Source of the DNA: Oscillatoriales cyanobacterium RM2_1_1
GTDB lineage: Bacteria > Cyanobacteriota > Cyanobacteriia > Cyanobacteriales > Microcoleaceae
Direction of reading: 5' to 3'
Assembly (NCBI GenBank): GCA_012033335.1
Contig: JAAURB010000037.1
Location: forward strand, 1-46,145
Length of the DNA: 46,145 bases
The stretch's first letter is position 1; each line of letters starts with the position of its first letter. The translations under genes and the position numbers were made by a program. Shown here piece after piece: positions 36,383 to 46,027 of this stretch. Under the pieces are notes generated by a model, which ran no database searches, was not told the origin of the DNA, and saw only the letters and a list, made by a program, of their open reading frames with translations.

Positions 36383-36530
36383 ACCAGCAGAAAATCCAAC
36401 AATCAATCTAATCATTCCTAAGACCGTTGCGCCTCAAAGTACTGGGAGTTTGTCCGGACAACGTTTGCAGGTTAGACGAAGAGTTTGCCGCTCTTGATTT
36501 GGCACTCTTGGGCTATTTGGGTTGAGCCGT

Positions 36531-36599
36531 TTAACTGTTCCTGTTTCAATTGTTCCTGTTTTAACTGTTTCTGTTTTAATTATTTCTGTTTCAATTGTC
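36531..36599 (+). repeat. 15-bp tandem repeat before hisB (4.6 units)
   Basis: Units TTAACTGTTCCTGTT, TCAATTGTTCCTGTT, TTAACTGTTTCTGTT and TTAATTATTTCTGTT, then a partial TCAATTGTC, run to the base before the hisB ATG at 36600. The array is also open in the hisB frame (a hydrophobic V/S/I-rich peptide), which misleads start prediction. Confidence 0.85.
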
Positions 36600-37262
36600 A
36601 TGCAAATCAGCGATCGCCCCCATTCCCCGCTTCAAACCACTGCCGTTGCAGAGACTTTGACAACTCCGCCCCCCCCTAGAATAGCTACTGTCAAACGGGC
36701 TACCCAGGAAACCCAGGTATCCGTCACCCTCAACCTGGATGGTACAGGGATTTGTCAGGTGAATACGGGGGTTCCTTTTCTCGATCACATGTTGCATCAG
36801 ATCTCCTCCCATGGCTTAGTTGATCTGGAAATTCAAGCCACCGGGGATCTGGAAATTGACGATCACCATACCAATGAAGATGTGGGAATTACCCTGGGAC
36901 AGGCTTTAGCTAAAGCCTTGGGCGATCGCAAAGGGATTGTTCGGTTTGGTCATTTTATGGCCCCTCTAGATGAGGCATTGGTGCAGGTTTCCCTGGACTT
37001 TTCCGGGCGACCGCACCTGAGTTATGGTCTGGAGATCCCCACACAACGGGTAGGAACCTATGACACCCAGTTGGTGCGGGAATTTTTTATGGCCGTTGCT
37101 AACAATAGCCTGATGACCCTGCATTTACGGCAACTCGATGGCATCAACTCCCACCACATTGTCGAAGCTGGCTTTAAAGCCTTTGCCCGTTCCCTGAGGA
37201 TGGCCATTGAAGTTGATCCCCGTCGGGCTGGAACTATTCCCAGTTCCAAGGGAGTTTTGTAA
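36600..37262 (+). CDS. hisB: Imidazoleglycerol-phosphate dehydratase
   Basis: Start ATG 36600 gives 220 aa ([12 protein letters not shown]). The enzyme dehydrates IGP to imidazole acetol phosphate in histidine synthesis. Signatures are [30 protein letters not shown] (metal-binding His/Glu), [19 protein letters not shown] and [17 protein letters not shown]. The N-terminal 25 residues precede the core. An upstream open extension of 26 codons is encoded by the 15-bp tandem repeat and is not considered part of the protein. It is transcribed alone, with tRNA-Lys convergent downstream. Confidence 0.95.
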   Translation: MQISDRPHSPLQTTAVAETLTTPPPPRIATVKRATQETQVSVTLNLDGTGICQVNTGVPFLDHMLHQISSHGLVDLEIQATGDLEIDDHHTNEDVGITLGQALAKALGDRKGIVRFGHFMAPLDEALVQVSLDFSGRPHLSYGLEIPTQRVGTYDTQLVREFFMAVANNSLMTLHLRQLDGINSHHIVEAGFKAFARSLRMAIEVDPRRAGTIPSSKGVL

Positions 37263-37396
37263 TTTATGGTTTGATTCAGTGATACCTGGGCGATCGCCCC
37301 AATTTAAGGCTAATCTCACCAGCCGATAAGTTGTTCAGAATGGGGGACTTCAGCAAAAATCTCCCAGCGAATCACCTTGGCCAATCTATAAAGGTA

Positions 37397-37468
37397 TGGG
37401 TCGCCTGGGATTCGAACCCAGGACCAATCGGTTAAAAGCCGAGTGCTCTACCGCTGAGCTAGCGACCC
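37397..37468 (-). tRNA. tRNA-Lys (anticodon UUU)
   Basis: The minus strand folds as a complete 72-nt tRNA with acceptor stem GGGTCGC/GCGACCC, D-arm GCTCAGCGGTAGAGC, anticodon loop CTTTTAA with TTT, and T-arm CCTGGGTTCGAATCCCAGG. The discriminator is A; CCA is not encoded. Anticodon UUU reads lysine codons. Confidence 0.95.
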
Positions 37469-37932
37469 TGACTGTTGAAAACAAATTTTGACAACAATTA
37501 CTGATAATAACACAGCTTCTAAAAAAAGCCATGGTCTTAACCCTGAAATTAGGGAAAATTCACATGTTCCTTGATAATGAGCCCAACATGGCCTTGAGCA
37601 CTTGCCATCGAGCACTTGATACCGAGTACTTGATATCTAGATACAGATACTCACCTATCCGTGCAGTGATTTGGGATGCAGCAACTGGGGTGGAGATAGG
37701 AACCCATGATTTCTGCCAACGATGCAGCAATGTATGCGTTCGCCTTCGGGTTAAGACAAAAAATTTTGCAGAATATTTGTTAGTGGTGTAATATAGAAAT
37801 TTGTGCGGCAAAAATAAAGATGGAATCGATATTCTTCGTCCTTTACTTTTCTGGACGAGGTTGAGCTTGCTCAACTGTAGTGAATACATTCCCCCACATC
37901 TATAAAAACTAGAAGTCATGTCATAGCAACCC
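37469..37932. other. Leader region of the str operon
   Basis: A gene-free region between tRNA-Lys and rpsL. It carries repeated GAGCACTTG-like words near 37595-37630, the promoter at 37765-37794, and a 7-bp palindrome GTTGAGC/GCTCAAC (37860-37875) in the presumed 5' leader, which could be a regulatory hairpin. The open frames here overlap on both strands and look random. Confidence 0.5.
37765..37794 (+). promoter_or_regulatory. Candidate sigma-70 promoter of the str operon
   Basis: TTTGCA (37765-37770) and TAATAT (37789-37794) are 18 bp apart. Transcription would start near 37800, leaving a leader of about 130 nt before the rpsL ATG. Confidence 0.5.
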
Positions 37933-38307
37933 ATGCCCACGATACAGCAGCTCATTCGATCAGCTCGAGAAAAGACGGAGAAGAAAACAAAATCCCCAGC
38001 TTTGAAAAGCTGTCCTCAGCGGCGCGGCGTTTGTACCCGTGTCTATACTACAACACCCAAGAAACCCAATTCCGCTCTTCGGAAAGTTGCGCGGGTTCGT
38101 TTGACATCGGGTTTCGAGGTGACCGCTTACATTCCTGGAATTGGCCACAATTTGCAAGAGCACTCCGTGGTGATGATCCGGGGAGGACGGGTCAAGGACT
38201 TACCGGGAGTTCGATATCATATTATTCGAGGAACTCTAGATACGGCTGGGGTAAAAGACCGCCGGCAAGGGCGCTCCAAATATGGTGCGAAGCGCCCTAA
38301 GAGTTGA
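37933..38307 (+). CDS. rpsL: 30S ribosomal protein S12
   Basis: A 124-aa protein, normal length. S12 sits at the decoding centre of the 30S subunit. Signatures are [49 protein letters not shown] and [20 protein letters not shown]. Lys42- and Lys87-type sites of streptomycin resistance carry the wild-type residues KKPNS and RVKDLPG. It is first in the str cluster and 221 bp ahead of rpsG. Confidence 0.98.
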   Translation: MPTIQQLIRSAREKTEKKTKSPALKSCPQRRGVCTRVYTTTPKKPNSALRKVARVRLTSGFEVTAYIPGIGHNLQEHSVVMIRGGRVKDLPGVRYHIIRGTLDTAGVKDRRQGRSKYGAKRPKS

Positions 38308-38528
38308 TTTCACAAAAGTTTTAAAGTGATCAGAGACAAGACTTTAAGGTTTTTAGAGATTAAGTCGCTCAGAGTGAAGATTCAATTGCCTGGGGTATTT
38401 AGAATTTGCAATGTTTGAAGATTGATGGTGTTGCTTTTTCCTGTCGGGAAATCAGTACTTTCAGACCTGAGGTTCGATTATTAGAGTTCTTGATGAATTG
38501 TTAATCAGTAGAAATTTAACTATAGATT

Positions 38529-38999
38529 ATGTCTCGTCGTAAGGTAGTTCAAAAACGTCCCACTCCTCCCGATCCAGTTTATAACAGCCGCTTGGTGAGC
38601 ATGATGGTTGCCCGTATCATGCAGCATGGCAAGCGTTCTCTGGCTTATCAACTGGTCTATGATTCCTTTAAAGTGATTGAAGAAAAAACCGGATCCGATC
38701 CAATGGAGCTGTTTGAAAAGGCGATCCGTAACGTCACACCCCTGGTTGAGGTCAAGGCTCGGCGGGTGGGTGGCGCAACTTATCAGGTGCCGATGGAAGT
38801 TCGCTCTGATCGAGGAATTACCCTGGCACTCCGCTGGATTATTCGTTACTCCAGAGAGCGATCAGGTCGTTCGATGGCAATGCGACTGGCCAATGAGCTA
38901 ATGGATGCGGCGAATGAGACGGGAAGTGCAGTCCGGAAACGGGAGGAAACCCACAAAATGGCAGAGGCAAACAAGGCCTTTGCTCATTATCGATACTAA
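38529..38999 (+). CDS. rpsG: 30S ribosomal protein S7
   Basis: A 156-aa protein. S7 nucleates assembly of the 30S head. Signatures are [55 protein letters not shown] and [20 protein letters not shown]. It ends with FAHYRY as expected. It is the second str gene, with fusA 153 bp downstream. Confidence 0.98.
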   Translation: MSRRKVVQKRPTPPDPVYNSRLVSMMVARIMQHGKRSLAYQLVYDSFKVIEEKTGSDPMELFEKAIRNVTPLVEVKARRVGGATYQVPMEVRSDRGITLALRWIIRYSRERSGRSMAMRLANELMDAANETGSAVRKREETHKMAEANKAFAHYRY

Positions 39000-39152
39000 G
39001 CAAATATTGCAAGTATTGAGAAAGCAATACCAGGCTAAACCTTAAGGATCATAGTTAAAATTTAGTTAAAGTTTGTAATTAAGACCCAGGAATAGCAGCA
39101 CTTTGCACAACCAGACAAAATTCTTAATCAAGGCCAAACTAAGGAGGTAGCT

Positions 39153-41233
39153 GTGACACGGACTATCCCGCCTGAAAAAGTACGAAATATTGGGATCGCA
39201 GCTCACATTGATGCTGGAAAAACCACTACGACAGAGCGAATTCTGTTTTACTCTGGCGTGGTTCATCGCATGGGTGAAGTCCATGAAGGTACTGCTGTTA
39301 CAGATTGGATGGATCAGGAGCGAGAACGGGGCATCACTATTACGGCTGCTGCCATTAGTACAAGTTGGCTTGATCATCGGATCAATATCATCGATACCCC
39401 GGGTCATGTAGACTTTACCATCGAAGTTGAGCGCTCCATGCGGGTGCTTGATGGGGTTATTGCTGTTTTTTGCTCGGTTGGAGGAGTTCAGCCGCAGTCT
39501 GAGACGGTTTGGCGACAGGCAGATCGCTATGATGTCCCCCGAATCGCTTTTGTCAATAAAATGGATCGCACCGGGGCGGACTTTTTTAAAGTCTATCAGC
39601 AGGTGCGCGATCGCCTCAAAGCCAATGCCGTGCCCATACAAATTCCAATCGGCAGTGAGAACAACTTTCAGGGCCTTGTGGACTTGGTGGCGATGAAAGC
39701 CTATCTTTACACCAATGATTTGGGAACAGATATCCAAATTGTTGATGAGATTCCTGCTGAGGTGAAGCAGTTGGCTCAAGAGTACCGTTTAAAGTTGATT
39801 GAGTCCCTGGCTGAAACCGATGATGCATTCATGGAAAAATACCTGGATGGGGAAGAGTTCAATGAGGCAGAGTTGCGGACTCGAATTCGTCAGGCCACAA
39901 TCGCTGGTAAAGTTGTGCCAATGCTCTGCGGCTCTGCATTCAAAAACCGAGGAGTTCAGCGGTTACTGGATGCTGTAGTTGACTATTTACCTGCGCCAAC
40001 AGAGGTTCCCCCGATCAAGGGTAAGCTGGCGGATGGCTCTGAGGCTGAACGTCCCTGTGATGATGATGCTCCCTTGGCAGCCCTGGCATTCAAGGTAATG
40101 TCCGATCCCTTTGGTCGTCTGACTTTCATCCGGGTTTATTCCGGAGTGCTGCAAAAGGGCAGTTATGTGCTCAACTCAACGAAGGAAAAAAAGAGCGTCT
40201 CTCTCGCCTGATTATCTTAAAGGCTGACGAGCGTATTGAAGTTGAAGAGCTGAGGGCTGGAGAATTGGGAGCCGCCTTGGGGTTAAAGGACACCCTGACA
40301 GGAGACACTCTCTGTAGTGAAGCGGCTCCAATTATTCTGGAATCTCTATTTGTTCCAGAGCCGGTGATTTCCGTCGCCGTAGAGCCCAAAACCAAGCAAG
40401 ACATGGAGAAGCTATCGAAGGCACTTCAGTCCTTGTCAGAGGAAGACCCCACCTTCAGGGTCTCCGTAGATCCAGAGACCAACCAAACTGTAATTGCTGG
40501 GATGGGTGAACTTCACCTAGAAATTCTGGTAGACCGAATGTTGCGAGAGTTCAAGGTAGAAGCCAATGTGGGAGCCCCCCAAGTTGCTTACCGGGAAACC
40601 ATTCGCAAGGCGGTCAAAGCAGAAGGGAAGTTTATTCGCCAGAGTGGCGGTAAGGGTCAATATGGACACGTTGTGATTGAATTGGAACCCGCTGAGCCGG
40701 GGAGTGGCTTTGAATTCGTCTCTAAGATTGTGGGGGGAACTGTTCCTCGGGAATATGTCAACCCTGCGGCGGAAGGGATGAAGGAAGCTTGTGAATCTGG
40801 GATTCTGGCGGGATATCCTTTAATTGATGTGAAAGCCACTTTAATTGATGGCTCCTATCACGACGTGGATTCCTCAGAAATGGCCTTCAAGATTGCCGGT
40901 TCTATTGCAATTAAGGAGGGAGTAACTAAAGCTTCTCCTGTTTTGCTAGAACCGGTTATGAAGGTCGAGGTTGAAGTTCCTGAAGACTTCATTGGGAATG
41001 TCATCGGTGACCTCAACGCTCGCCGAGGCCAGATTGAAGGTCAAGAAACCGACCAATCCCAGGGCATCGCCAAAGTGACTGCTAAGATTCCTCTTGCAGA
41101 AATGTTTGGGTATGCTACGGATATCCGGTCTAAGACCCAGGGCCGAGGCATCTTCTCCATGGAGTTCAGCGATTACGAAGAGGTTCCTCGGAGTGTTGCT
41201 GAAACTATCATTGCGAGGAGTAAAGGGAGATAA
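39153..41233 (+). CDS. fusA: Elongation factor G, reading frame broken at an A7 run
   Basis: EF-G drives translocation with GTP. The start is GTG 39153 with a strong AAGGAGGT site 5 bp upstream. The G-domain shows [23 protein letters not shown] and NKMD. The frame reaches LNSTKEKK at 40193 and then stops after SVSLA. The expected [20 protein letters not shown] continues in the -1 frame to 41233, with domains IV and V intact ([31 protein letters not shown]). One extra A in the run 40186-40192, or a -1 slip at A-AAA-AAG (40187-40193), yields 693 aa, normal length. EF-G is usually essential, so a functional product must exist unless another copy is present. Confidence 0.95.
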
Positions 41234-41377
41234 GAGATGAACTATAGGGGATCAGAAAGTAAAACTCGGCATAAAATACAAGTGGCCTGAGTAACTTTCA
41301 AGTCTCTGGAGTTTGCCTCAGAGTCTCTCATTTTTACCGTGATTGTGTAGTATTTATCGTCTTGAGTGAACTAGGAT

Positions 41378-42607
41378 ATGGCACGCGCAAAATTTGAACG
41401 AAACAAACCCCACGTAAACATTGGTACTATTGGTCACGTTGACCACGGTAAAACCACTCTGACTGCTGCAATTACGATGACTTTGTCGGCGCTCGGTCAG
41501 GCGAAGGCTCGTAAATATGATGATATTGACGCAGCTCCAGAGGAAAAAGCGCGGGGAATTACCATCAATACAGCTCACGTAGAATATGAAACTGAAGATC
41601 GCCACTATGCCCACGTAGACTGCCCTGGACATGCTGATTATGTGAAAAACATGATCACAGGAGCTGCTCAGATGGATGGTGCAATTTTGGTGGTTTCGGC
41701 GGCGGATGGGCCCATGCCTCAAACCCGTGAACATATTCTTCTGGCCAAACAGGTTGGGGTTCCTAACATTGTGGTCTTCTTGAACAAGCAAGACATGGTG
41801 GATGACGAAGAACTCCTCGAATTGGTTGAGCTCGAAGTCCGAGAACTGCTGAGTTCATATGATTTCCCTGGAGACGATATCCCAATTGTCTCTGGTTCTG
41901 CCCTGCAAGCCCTGGAAGCCATGGTGGCCAAGCCCGATACTAAACGGGGAGAAAATGATTGGGTAGATAAAATCTACTCCTTAATGGATGAGGTTGATGC
42001 TTACATCCCCACCCCTGAGCGAGCAATTGATAAACCTTTCCTGATGGCGGTTGAGGATGTATTCTCAATCACAGGTCGAGGAACGGTAGCGACAGGTCGG
42101 ATCGAGCGTGGAAAGGTTAAGGTAGGTGAGACCATTGAATTGGTTGGGATCCGGGATACCCGAAGTACTACGGTGACTGGAGTTGAGATGTTCCAGAAGA
42201 TTCTCGATGAAGGGATGGCTGGAGACAACGTTGGTCTATTGCTGCGGGGACTTCAGAAGGCTGATATTCAGCGGGGCATGGTACTGGCAAAGCCCGGTTC
42301 TATTACTCCCCATACTGAGTTCGAATCTGAGGTGTATATTCTCAAGAAAGAAGAAGGGGGTCGTCACACCCCATTTTTCTCGGGCTATCGTCCCCAATTC
42401 TATGTGAGAACCACCGATGTCACAGGAACCATCAAGGCATTCACTGCTGATGATGGAACTGATGCTGAAATGGTGATGCCGGGGGATCGGATCAAAATGA
42501 CCGTAGAGTTGATTAACCCGATTGCCATTGAGCAGGGAATGCGTTTCGCTATCCGCGAAGGAGGTCGTACGGTTGGAGCGGGGGTTGTTTCTAAGATATT
42601 GAAGTAG
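41378..42607 (+). CDS. tufA: Elongation factor Tu
   Basis: A 409-aa protein that carries aminoacyl-tRNA to the ribosome. GTPase motifs are [19 protein letters not shown] and NKQDMVDD, followed by domains II ([19 protein letters not shown]) and III ([20 protein letters not shown]). The length includes the longer cyanobacterial G-domain loop ([13 protein letters not shown]). The ATG is in the str operon, 144 bp after fusA; a hairpin follows the stop. Confidence 0.98.
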   Translation: MARAKFERNKPHVNIGTIGHVDHGKTTLTAAITMTLSALGQAKARKYDDIDAAPEEKARGITINTAHVEYETEDRHYAHVDCPGHADYVKNMITGAAQMDGAILVVSAADGPMPQTREHILLAKQVGVPNIVVFLNKQDMVDDEELLELVELEVRELLSSYDFPGDDIPIVSGSALQALEAMVAKPDTKRGENDWVDKIYSLMDEVDAYIPTPERAIDKPFLMAVEDVFSITGRGTVATGRIERGKVKVGETIELVGIRDTRSTTVTGVEMFQKILDEGMAGDNVGLLLRGLQKADIQRGMVLAKPGSITPHTEFESEVYILKKEEGGRHTPFFSGYRPQFYVRTTDVTGTIKAFTADDGTDAEMVMPGDRIKMTVELINPIAIEQGMRFAIREGGRTVGAGVVSKILK

Positions 42608-42640
42608 CTGTCTGATCCATTACTGACTTTTGATCAACCG

Positions 42641-42675
42641 GAGGAAGTAGACCAGAACCAATGCTCTGCTTCCTC
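42641..42675 (+). terminator. Hairpin between tufA and rpsJ
   Basis: GAGGAAGTAGA (42641-42651) pairs with TCTGCTTCCTC (42665-42675) with one T-G wobble and a 13-nt loop; GGTTTT follows shortly. It may act as a partial terminator, letting tufA exceed rpsJ, or as a processing site. Confidence 0.6.
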
Positions 42676-42765
42676 GCGGTTTTGATTTGAGATTGACCGT
42701 TGTATTTCGATTTGATTCTGACTTGATTTCGACAACCGAACCTGGAAAACTGAACTGCAAAAACC

Positions 42766-43083
42766 ATGGCAACTATTCAACAACAAAAAATCCGCATTCG
42801 TCTGAAAGCATTTGATCGCCGTTTGCTCGATACCTCCTGCGAAAAGATTGTAGATACGGCGAATCGAACTGGCGCTACAGCCATTGGCCCGATTCCTTTG
42901 CCCACCAAGCGGCGAATTTATTGTGTTTTGCGATCGCCCCACGTCGATAAGGATTCCCGGGAACATTTTGAAACTCGCACCCACCGTCGGATCGTAGATA
43001 TCTACCAGCCCTCCTCAAAAACAATTGATGCCCTGATGAAACTGGACTTGCCGGCTGGGGTTGATATCGAGGTCAAACTCTAG
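42766..43083 (+). CDS. rpsJ: 30S ribosomal protein S10
   Basis: A 105-aa protein, normal length. S10 belongs to the 30S head and also to the NusE antitermination complex. Signatures are [39 protein letters not shown] and [19 protein letters not shown]. It ends the ribosomal part of the str operon, 158 bp after tufA and 102 bp before the LON-domain gene. Confidence 0.98.
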   Translation: MATIQQQKIRIRLKAFDRRLLDTSCEKIVDTANRTGATAIGPIPLPTKRRIYCVLRSPHVDKDSREHFETRTHRRIVDIYQPSSKTIDALMKLDLPAGVDIEVKL

Positions 43084-43185
43084 GGATTCTTTCTGGGAAT
43101 TCCAGATCAAATTTGAGGGGCAGAAATGGGGAATTCAAGAGAAATCCGTTAAAGTATAAAGAGAAAGCCGTAGATTATCAGCACA

Positions 43186-43851
43186 ATGGCATCATCTTCA
43201 ATTGCTGTTCGAGAACTTCCTTTATTTCCCCTTTCAGAAGTTGTTTTATTTCCGTCAACTCCATTACCGCTTCATATTTTCGAGTTTCGATATCGGATTA
43301 TGATGAATACGATTTTGGAGACTGATTCTTGTTTTGGGGTCTTGAGGGTAGACCCAACCCAGGGTCGAGTGGCTTCCGTGGGTTGCTGTGCTGAGGTGAT
43401 CAAGCATCAACGGCTGCCGGATGATCGAATTAATATTCTGACTGTGGGCCAGCAGCGATTCCGGGTGTTGGATACGGTGCGGGAAAAGCCCTATCTGGTG
43501 GGATTAGTTGAGTGGATTGAGGATCAGCCGCCAGCAGAGGATTTACTACCCCTTGCCAGCCAGGTTGATGAGCTATTGCGCGATGTAGTCAGATTGTCTA
43601 GCAAGCTAATGGATCAGCCGATTGAGTTGCCGGCTGACATTCCTAGCTTGCCTACAGAACTGTCCTACTGGATTGCCAGCAACCTTTACGGCGTTGCCAC
43701 CGAGCAGCAGGCTTTGCTTGAGATTCGAGATACGGCAACGCGCTTAGAGCGGGAGGTTGAGATTCTTACCTCAACCCGGAGCAATTTAGCCGCTCGAACT
43801 GTGTTAAAAGATACCTTAAGCTCAGAGGCAACGGATCAACAGAATTCTTAA
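43186..43851 (+). CDS. LON peptidase substrate-binding domain protein
   Basis: A 221-aa protein with a stand-alone Lon N-terminal domain: RELPLFPLSEVVLFPSTPLP, HIFEFRYRIMMNTILETD, GRVASVGCCAEVIKHQRLPD and QRFRVLD. It lacks the ATPase and protease parts of Lon. The C-terminal third is helical (SYWIASNLYGVATEQQALLE). Such proteins are regularly found after rpsJ in cyanobacteria, from memory; the role is unknown, perhaps substrate capture or quality control. It ends 6 bp from the convergent membrane-protein gene. Confidence 0.88.
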   Translation: MASSSIAVRELPLFPLSEVVLFPSTPLPLHIFEFRYRIMMNTILETDSCFGVLRVDPTQGRVASVGCCAEVIKHQRLPDDRINILTVGQQRFRVLDTVREKPYLVGLVEWIEDQPPAEDLLPLASQVDELLRDVVRLSSKLMDQPIELPADIPSLPTELSYWIASNLYGVATEQQALLEIRDTATRLEREVEILTSTRSNLAARTVLKDTLSSEATDQQNS

Positions 43852-43857
43852 CCATTC

Positions 43858-45228
43858 TCAACCTCGATGGTAGCCATACCCATTACGGACACTAATCCAG
43901 ATGCCGGAAAGCAAACCCGCCAGGCTGAGGGTAAGGCCACTGTAGGGAATCAACAGTCCAAACACGGGCAATATCAAACCTGATAAAGTGCAAATCAAGA
44001 CTCCAATGCGGGTCTGGCGATCGCCCCCCAAACCCCAGGATAAACCCATGAGAATCGGTGTAATCAATCCCCAAGTCATCGGGGCTGCCAGTAATCGGCT
44101 ACCGTAGGTCAGGGTGAGCAGACAGGCAAAGAAAATTCCCGCCGAGATCGCCACATCCTTAAGTTTCATCGGCATCGATAAATACAGCAACAGGATCCAC
44201 CAGAGAAAAATTGCTGGAGCCAGCAATAGCAGACGGGGCAAAATCCCAGTATTACTGATGGGCTCAGTGGCGGTAAACACCCCTAAAGGATTTTGGACTG
44301 AGACATTTCCTTTGAAGATCCAGGTCAACTCTCGCTGCTGATCCCCCTCTCGGGTAATCGTCGGGATTGCCCCGGCAAAGTCGGCCTTCGCAAAGTTGGC
44401 CAAAATAGTCAAGCGAAAATCTGAAAGCGCTTGACCATTGGGTTGATAAACCCATCGAGGTGCACCCTGGGCTTGATAGGTGACCTGGAAGCGCGCCGAT
44501 GCTCCAGGGGCCAAACGAAACGGAAATCCATAATCTCCAGGGTTAACCTGATTCAACAACTGACCGTTCTGCTCTACCTGAAAGTCCTGCAGCACGCTAT
44601 ATCCGTAGGGAGGGTAGGCTTCGAAGAAAAAATTCTCCCCATTCTTCAGCAGATTGGTCACCTCGTACTCCCCAGTCAATCCAACACTATAGATCAGTTT
44701 TCGGGTCGCGGGATCAGTAGCCTGATCGATTTTGACCTGAACCTGGGAAGCCGCGATCGCCAGATATCGATCCACCAGACGGGTGGCGGGTTCCTCCACT
44801 TGGCGGCCATCCACCCAGGTATATTTGATGTAGGATTCCTCCACCTGATACCGGATGCGAGGGGCAGCCTGTTCTAGCCGTTCGCCCGCTACAGTATTTG
44901 AGACCTGAACTACCTGTTCTTGCTCCCAATGATGATAGCGATTGGCCAGGGTTGAACAGAGAAAAAATCCGCTACTCAAAATCACGATCAATAATACAAA
45001 ATGGGGCAATTTTTGCAGCCATAAAATATAGCTTTCCAGGCTAGTTTTTAGTATTGGCAAAAAATCCTGGCTTTGCCGCCGATTCGACCCATTGATCAGG
45101 GCTAAAACGACACCAAAAGCAATCAGAAATAGTCCTAGTTTAACGGCAAGCTGGATGCCTTGAGACCCAAATTCAAGTAATTCATTGGGGTGGGTTAGAT
45201 CCGGAAGCTGGGGAATTCCAGTGTACAT
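43858..45228 (-). CDS. Polytopic membrane protein with large extracytoplasmic domain, unknown
   Basis: ATG 45228 gives 456 aa (MYTGIPQLPDLTHPNELLEF); a TTG at 45270 would add 14 residues but lies inside a repeat. Hydrophobic helices occur at about residues 28-48 and 74-94, then a soluble domain of about 220 residues (RYQVEESYIKYTWVDGRQVE, FEAYPPYGYSVLQDFQVEQN, ARFQVTYQAQGAPRWVYQP) that looks beta-rich. Five to six helices follow (ILPRLLLLAPAIFLWWILLL, GLTLSLAGLLSGIWISV). No named family is recognised; the layout resembles CreD-like proteins but the match is weak. Confidence 0.7.
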   Translation of the reverse strand: MYTGIPQLPDLTHPNELLEFGSQGIQLAVKLGLFLIAFGVVLALINGSNRRQSQDFLPILKTSLESYILWLQKLPHFVLLIVILSSGFFLCSTLANRYHHWEQEQVVQVSNTVAGERLEQAAPRIRYQVEESYIKYTWVDGRQVEEPATRLVDRYLAIAASQVQVKIDQATDPATRKLIYSVGLTGEYEVTNLLKNGENFFFEAYPPYGYSVLQDFQVEQNGQLLNQVNPGDYGFPFRLAPGASARFQVTYQAQGAPRWVYQPNGQALSDFRLTILANFAKADFAGAIPTITREGDQQRELTWIFKGNVSVQNPLGVFTATEPISNTGILPRLLLLAPAIFLWWILLLYLSMPMKLKDVAISAGIFFACLLTLTYGSRLLAAPMTWGLITPILMGLSWGLGGDRQTRIGVLICTLSGLILPVFGLLIPYSGLTLSLAGLLSGIWISVRNGYGYHRG

Positions 45229-45255
45229 TTGAGGTTTAACCTGAAGGATGAATAA

Positions 45256-45347
45256 TATAGCGATTTTCAATCCCGTGAGATAAAGATTTGGGAGTGGTTA
45301 GCGTACCACCCACTTCTATACTCCAGCACCACGAAACACGCTGTAAC
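45256..45347 (+). repeat. Dispersed hairpin repeat family 1, copy C
   Basis: The left end is TATAGCGATTTTCAATCCC with GTGAGATA; the right flank is ACTCCAGCACC, ending GAAACACGCTGTAAC. The centre pairs GTGGT with ACCAC around TAGCGT. It lies 27 bp upstream of the membrane-protein ATG, so it would be in its 5' leader or promoter. Confidence 0.8.
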
Positions 45348-45526
45348 TAATCATGACTTTACGGTCGAAATTCAATGCTTTAAGGATAAATTTCTAAAAA
45401 AGAATTTCTAAAAAAGTCACTCCACTATTGCTTCATTGAATTGATACAAAATTTCTGAAGAATATCAAGATTCTTCTGGGGGCAAGGTTCCTGAGTCAGG
45501 CCGAGGCCAACCCCGCCCCTGGGGGA

Positions 45527-46024
45527 TCAACTCTGCAACATGTGTAACGTTGCAAACAATCCCCGACTATCTAGAAGCTGACGATGGGTGCCAACTTCAG
45601 CGATCTGGCCTTTTTCCAGGACAACAATCCGATCCGCCTTCCGAATGGTGGAGAGGCGGTGAGCCACTACAAAAGTGGTGCGATTTTGCATCAGGCGCTC
45701 CAGGGCGGTCTGAATCAACGATTCAGACAGGGTATCCAGGGAGGAGGTAGCTTCATCTAGAATCAATACTCGGGGATCACGAATCAACGCTCGGGCGATC
45801 GCAATCCGCTGGCGTTGTCCCCCTGAAAGCCTGACCCCATTTTCCCCAATCTCTGTTTCTAGTCCCTGGGGTAATTGACCAATAAATTCGTCGGCATTGG
45901 CTTCCTGGATCGCCTGTTTCAGTCGAGCTGCGCTCACCTGTTCGGAGCCGTAGAGAATATTCTCCCGCACTGTTCCCTCAAACAGAACAGTCTCCTGGGA
46001 AACCACCGAGAGAAACTGCCGGCG
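45527..46024 (-). pseudogene. ABC exporter ATPase domain, 5' part missing (cut by insertion)
   Basis: The minus-strand frame encodes the last 165 residues of an MsbA/LapB-type exporter. Visible are the Q-loop RRQFLSVVSQE, signature LSGGQRQRIAIARALI, Walker B VLILDEATSSLD, D-loop and H-loop VVAHRLSTI. Upstream of RRQF, where Walker A should be about 40 residues away, the sequence is unrelated, and another frame carries a transposase end. The transmembrane part and Walker A are not in the window. The 46048 ATG is internal to foreign sequence. The fragment therefore cannot make a working ATPase by itself. Confidence 0.85.
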
Positions 46025-46027
46025 TTG

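Noticed and set aside
36522-36599. 26-codon upstream extension of HisB
   Set aside because: It is encoded by the 15-bp tandem array, and the HisB core begins later; ATG 36600 gives the normal length.
37531-37955. Open frames on both strands in the rpsL leader
   Set aside because: Compositions look random, they overlap each other, and a promoter and leader explain the region better.
39066-39779. 237-aa minus-strand frame opposite fusA
   Set aside because: A shadow of the highly biased EF-G coding sequence; no motif.
45229-45270. Extended start of the membrane protein at TTG 45270
   Set aside because: The extra codons lie partly inside repeat copy C; ATG 45228 is better placed.
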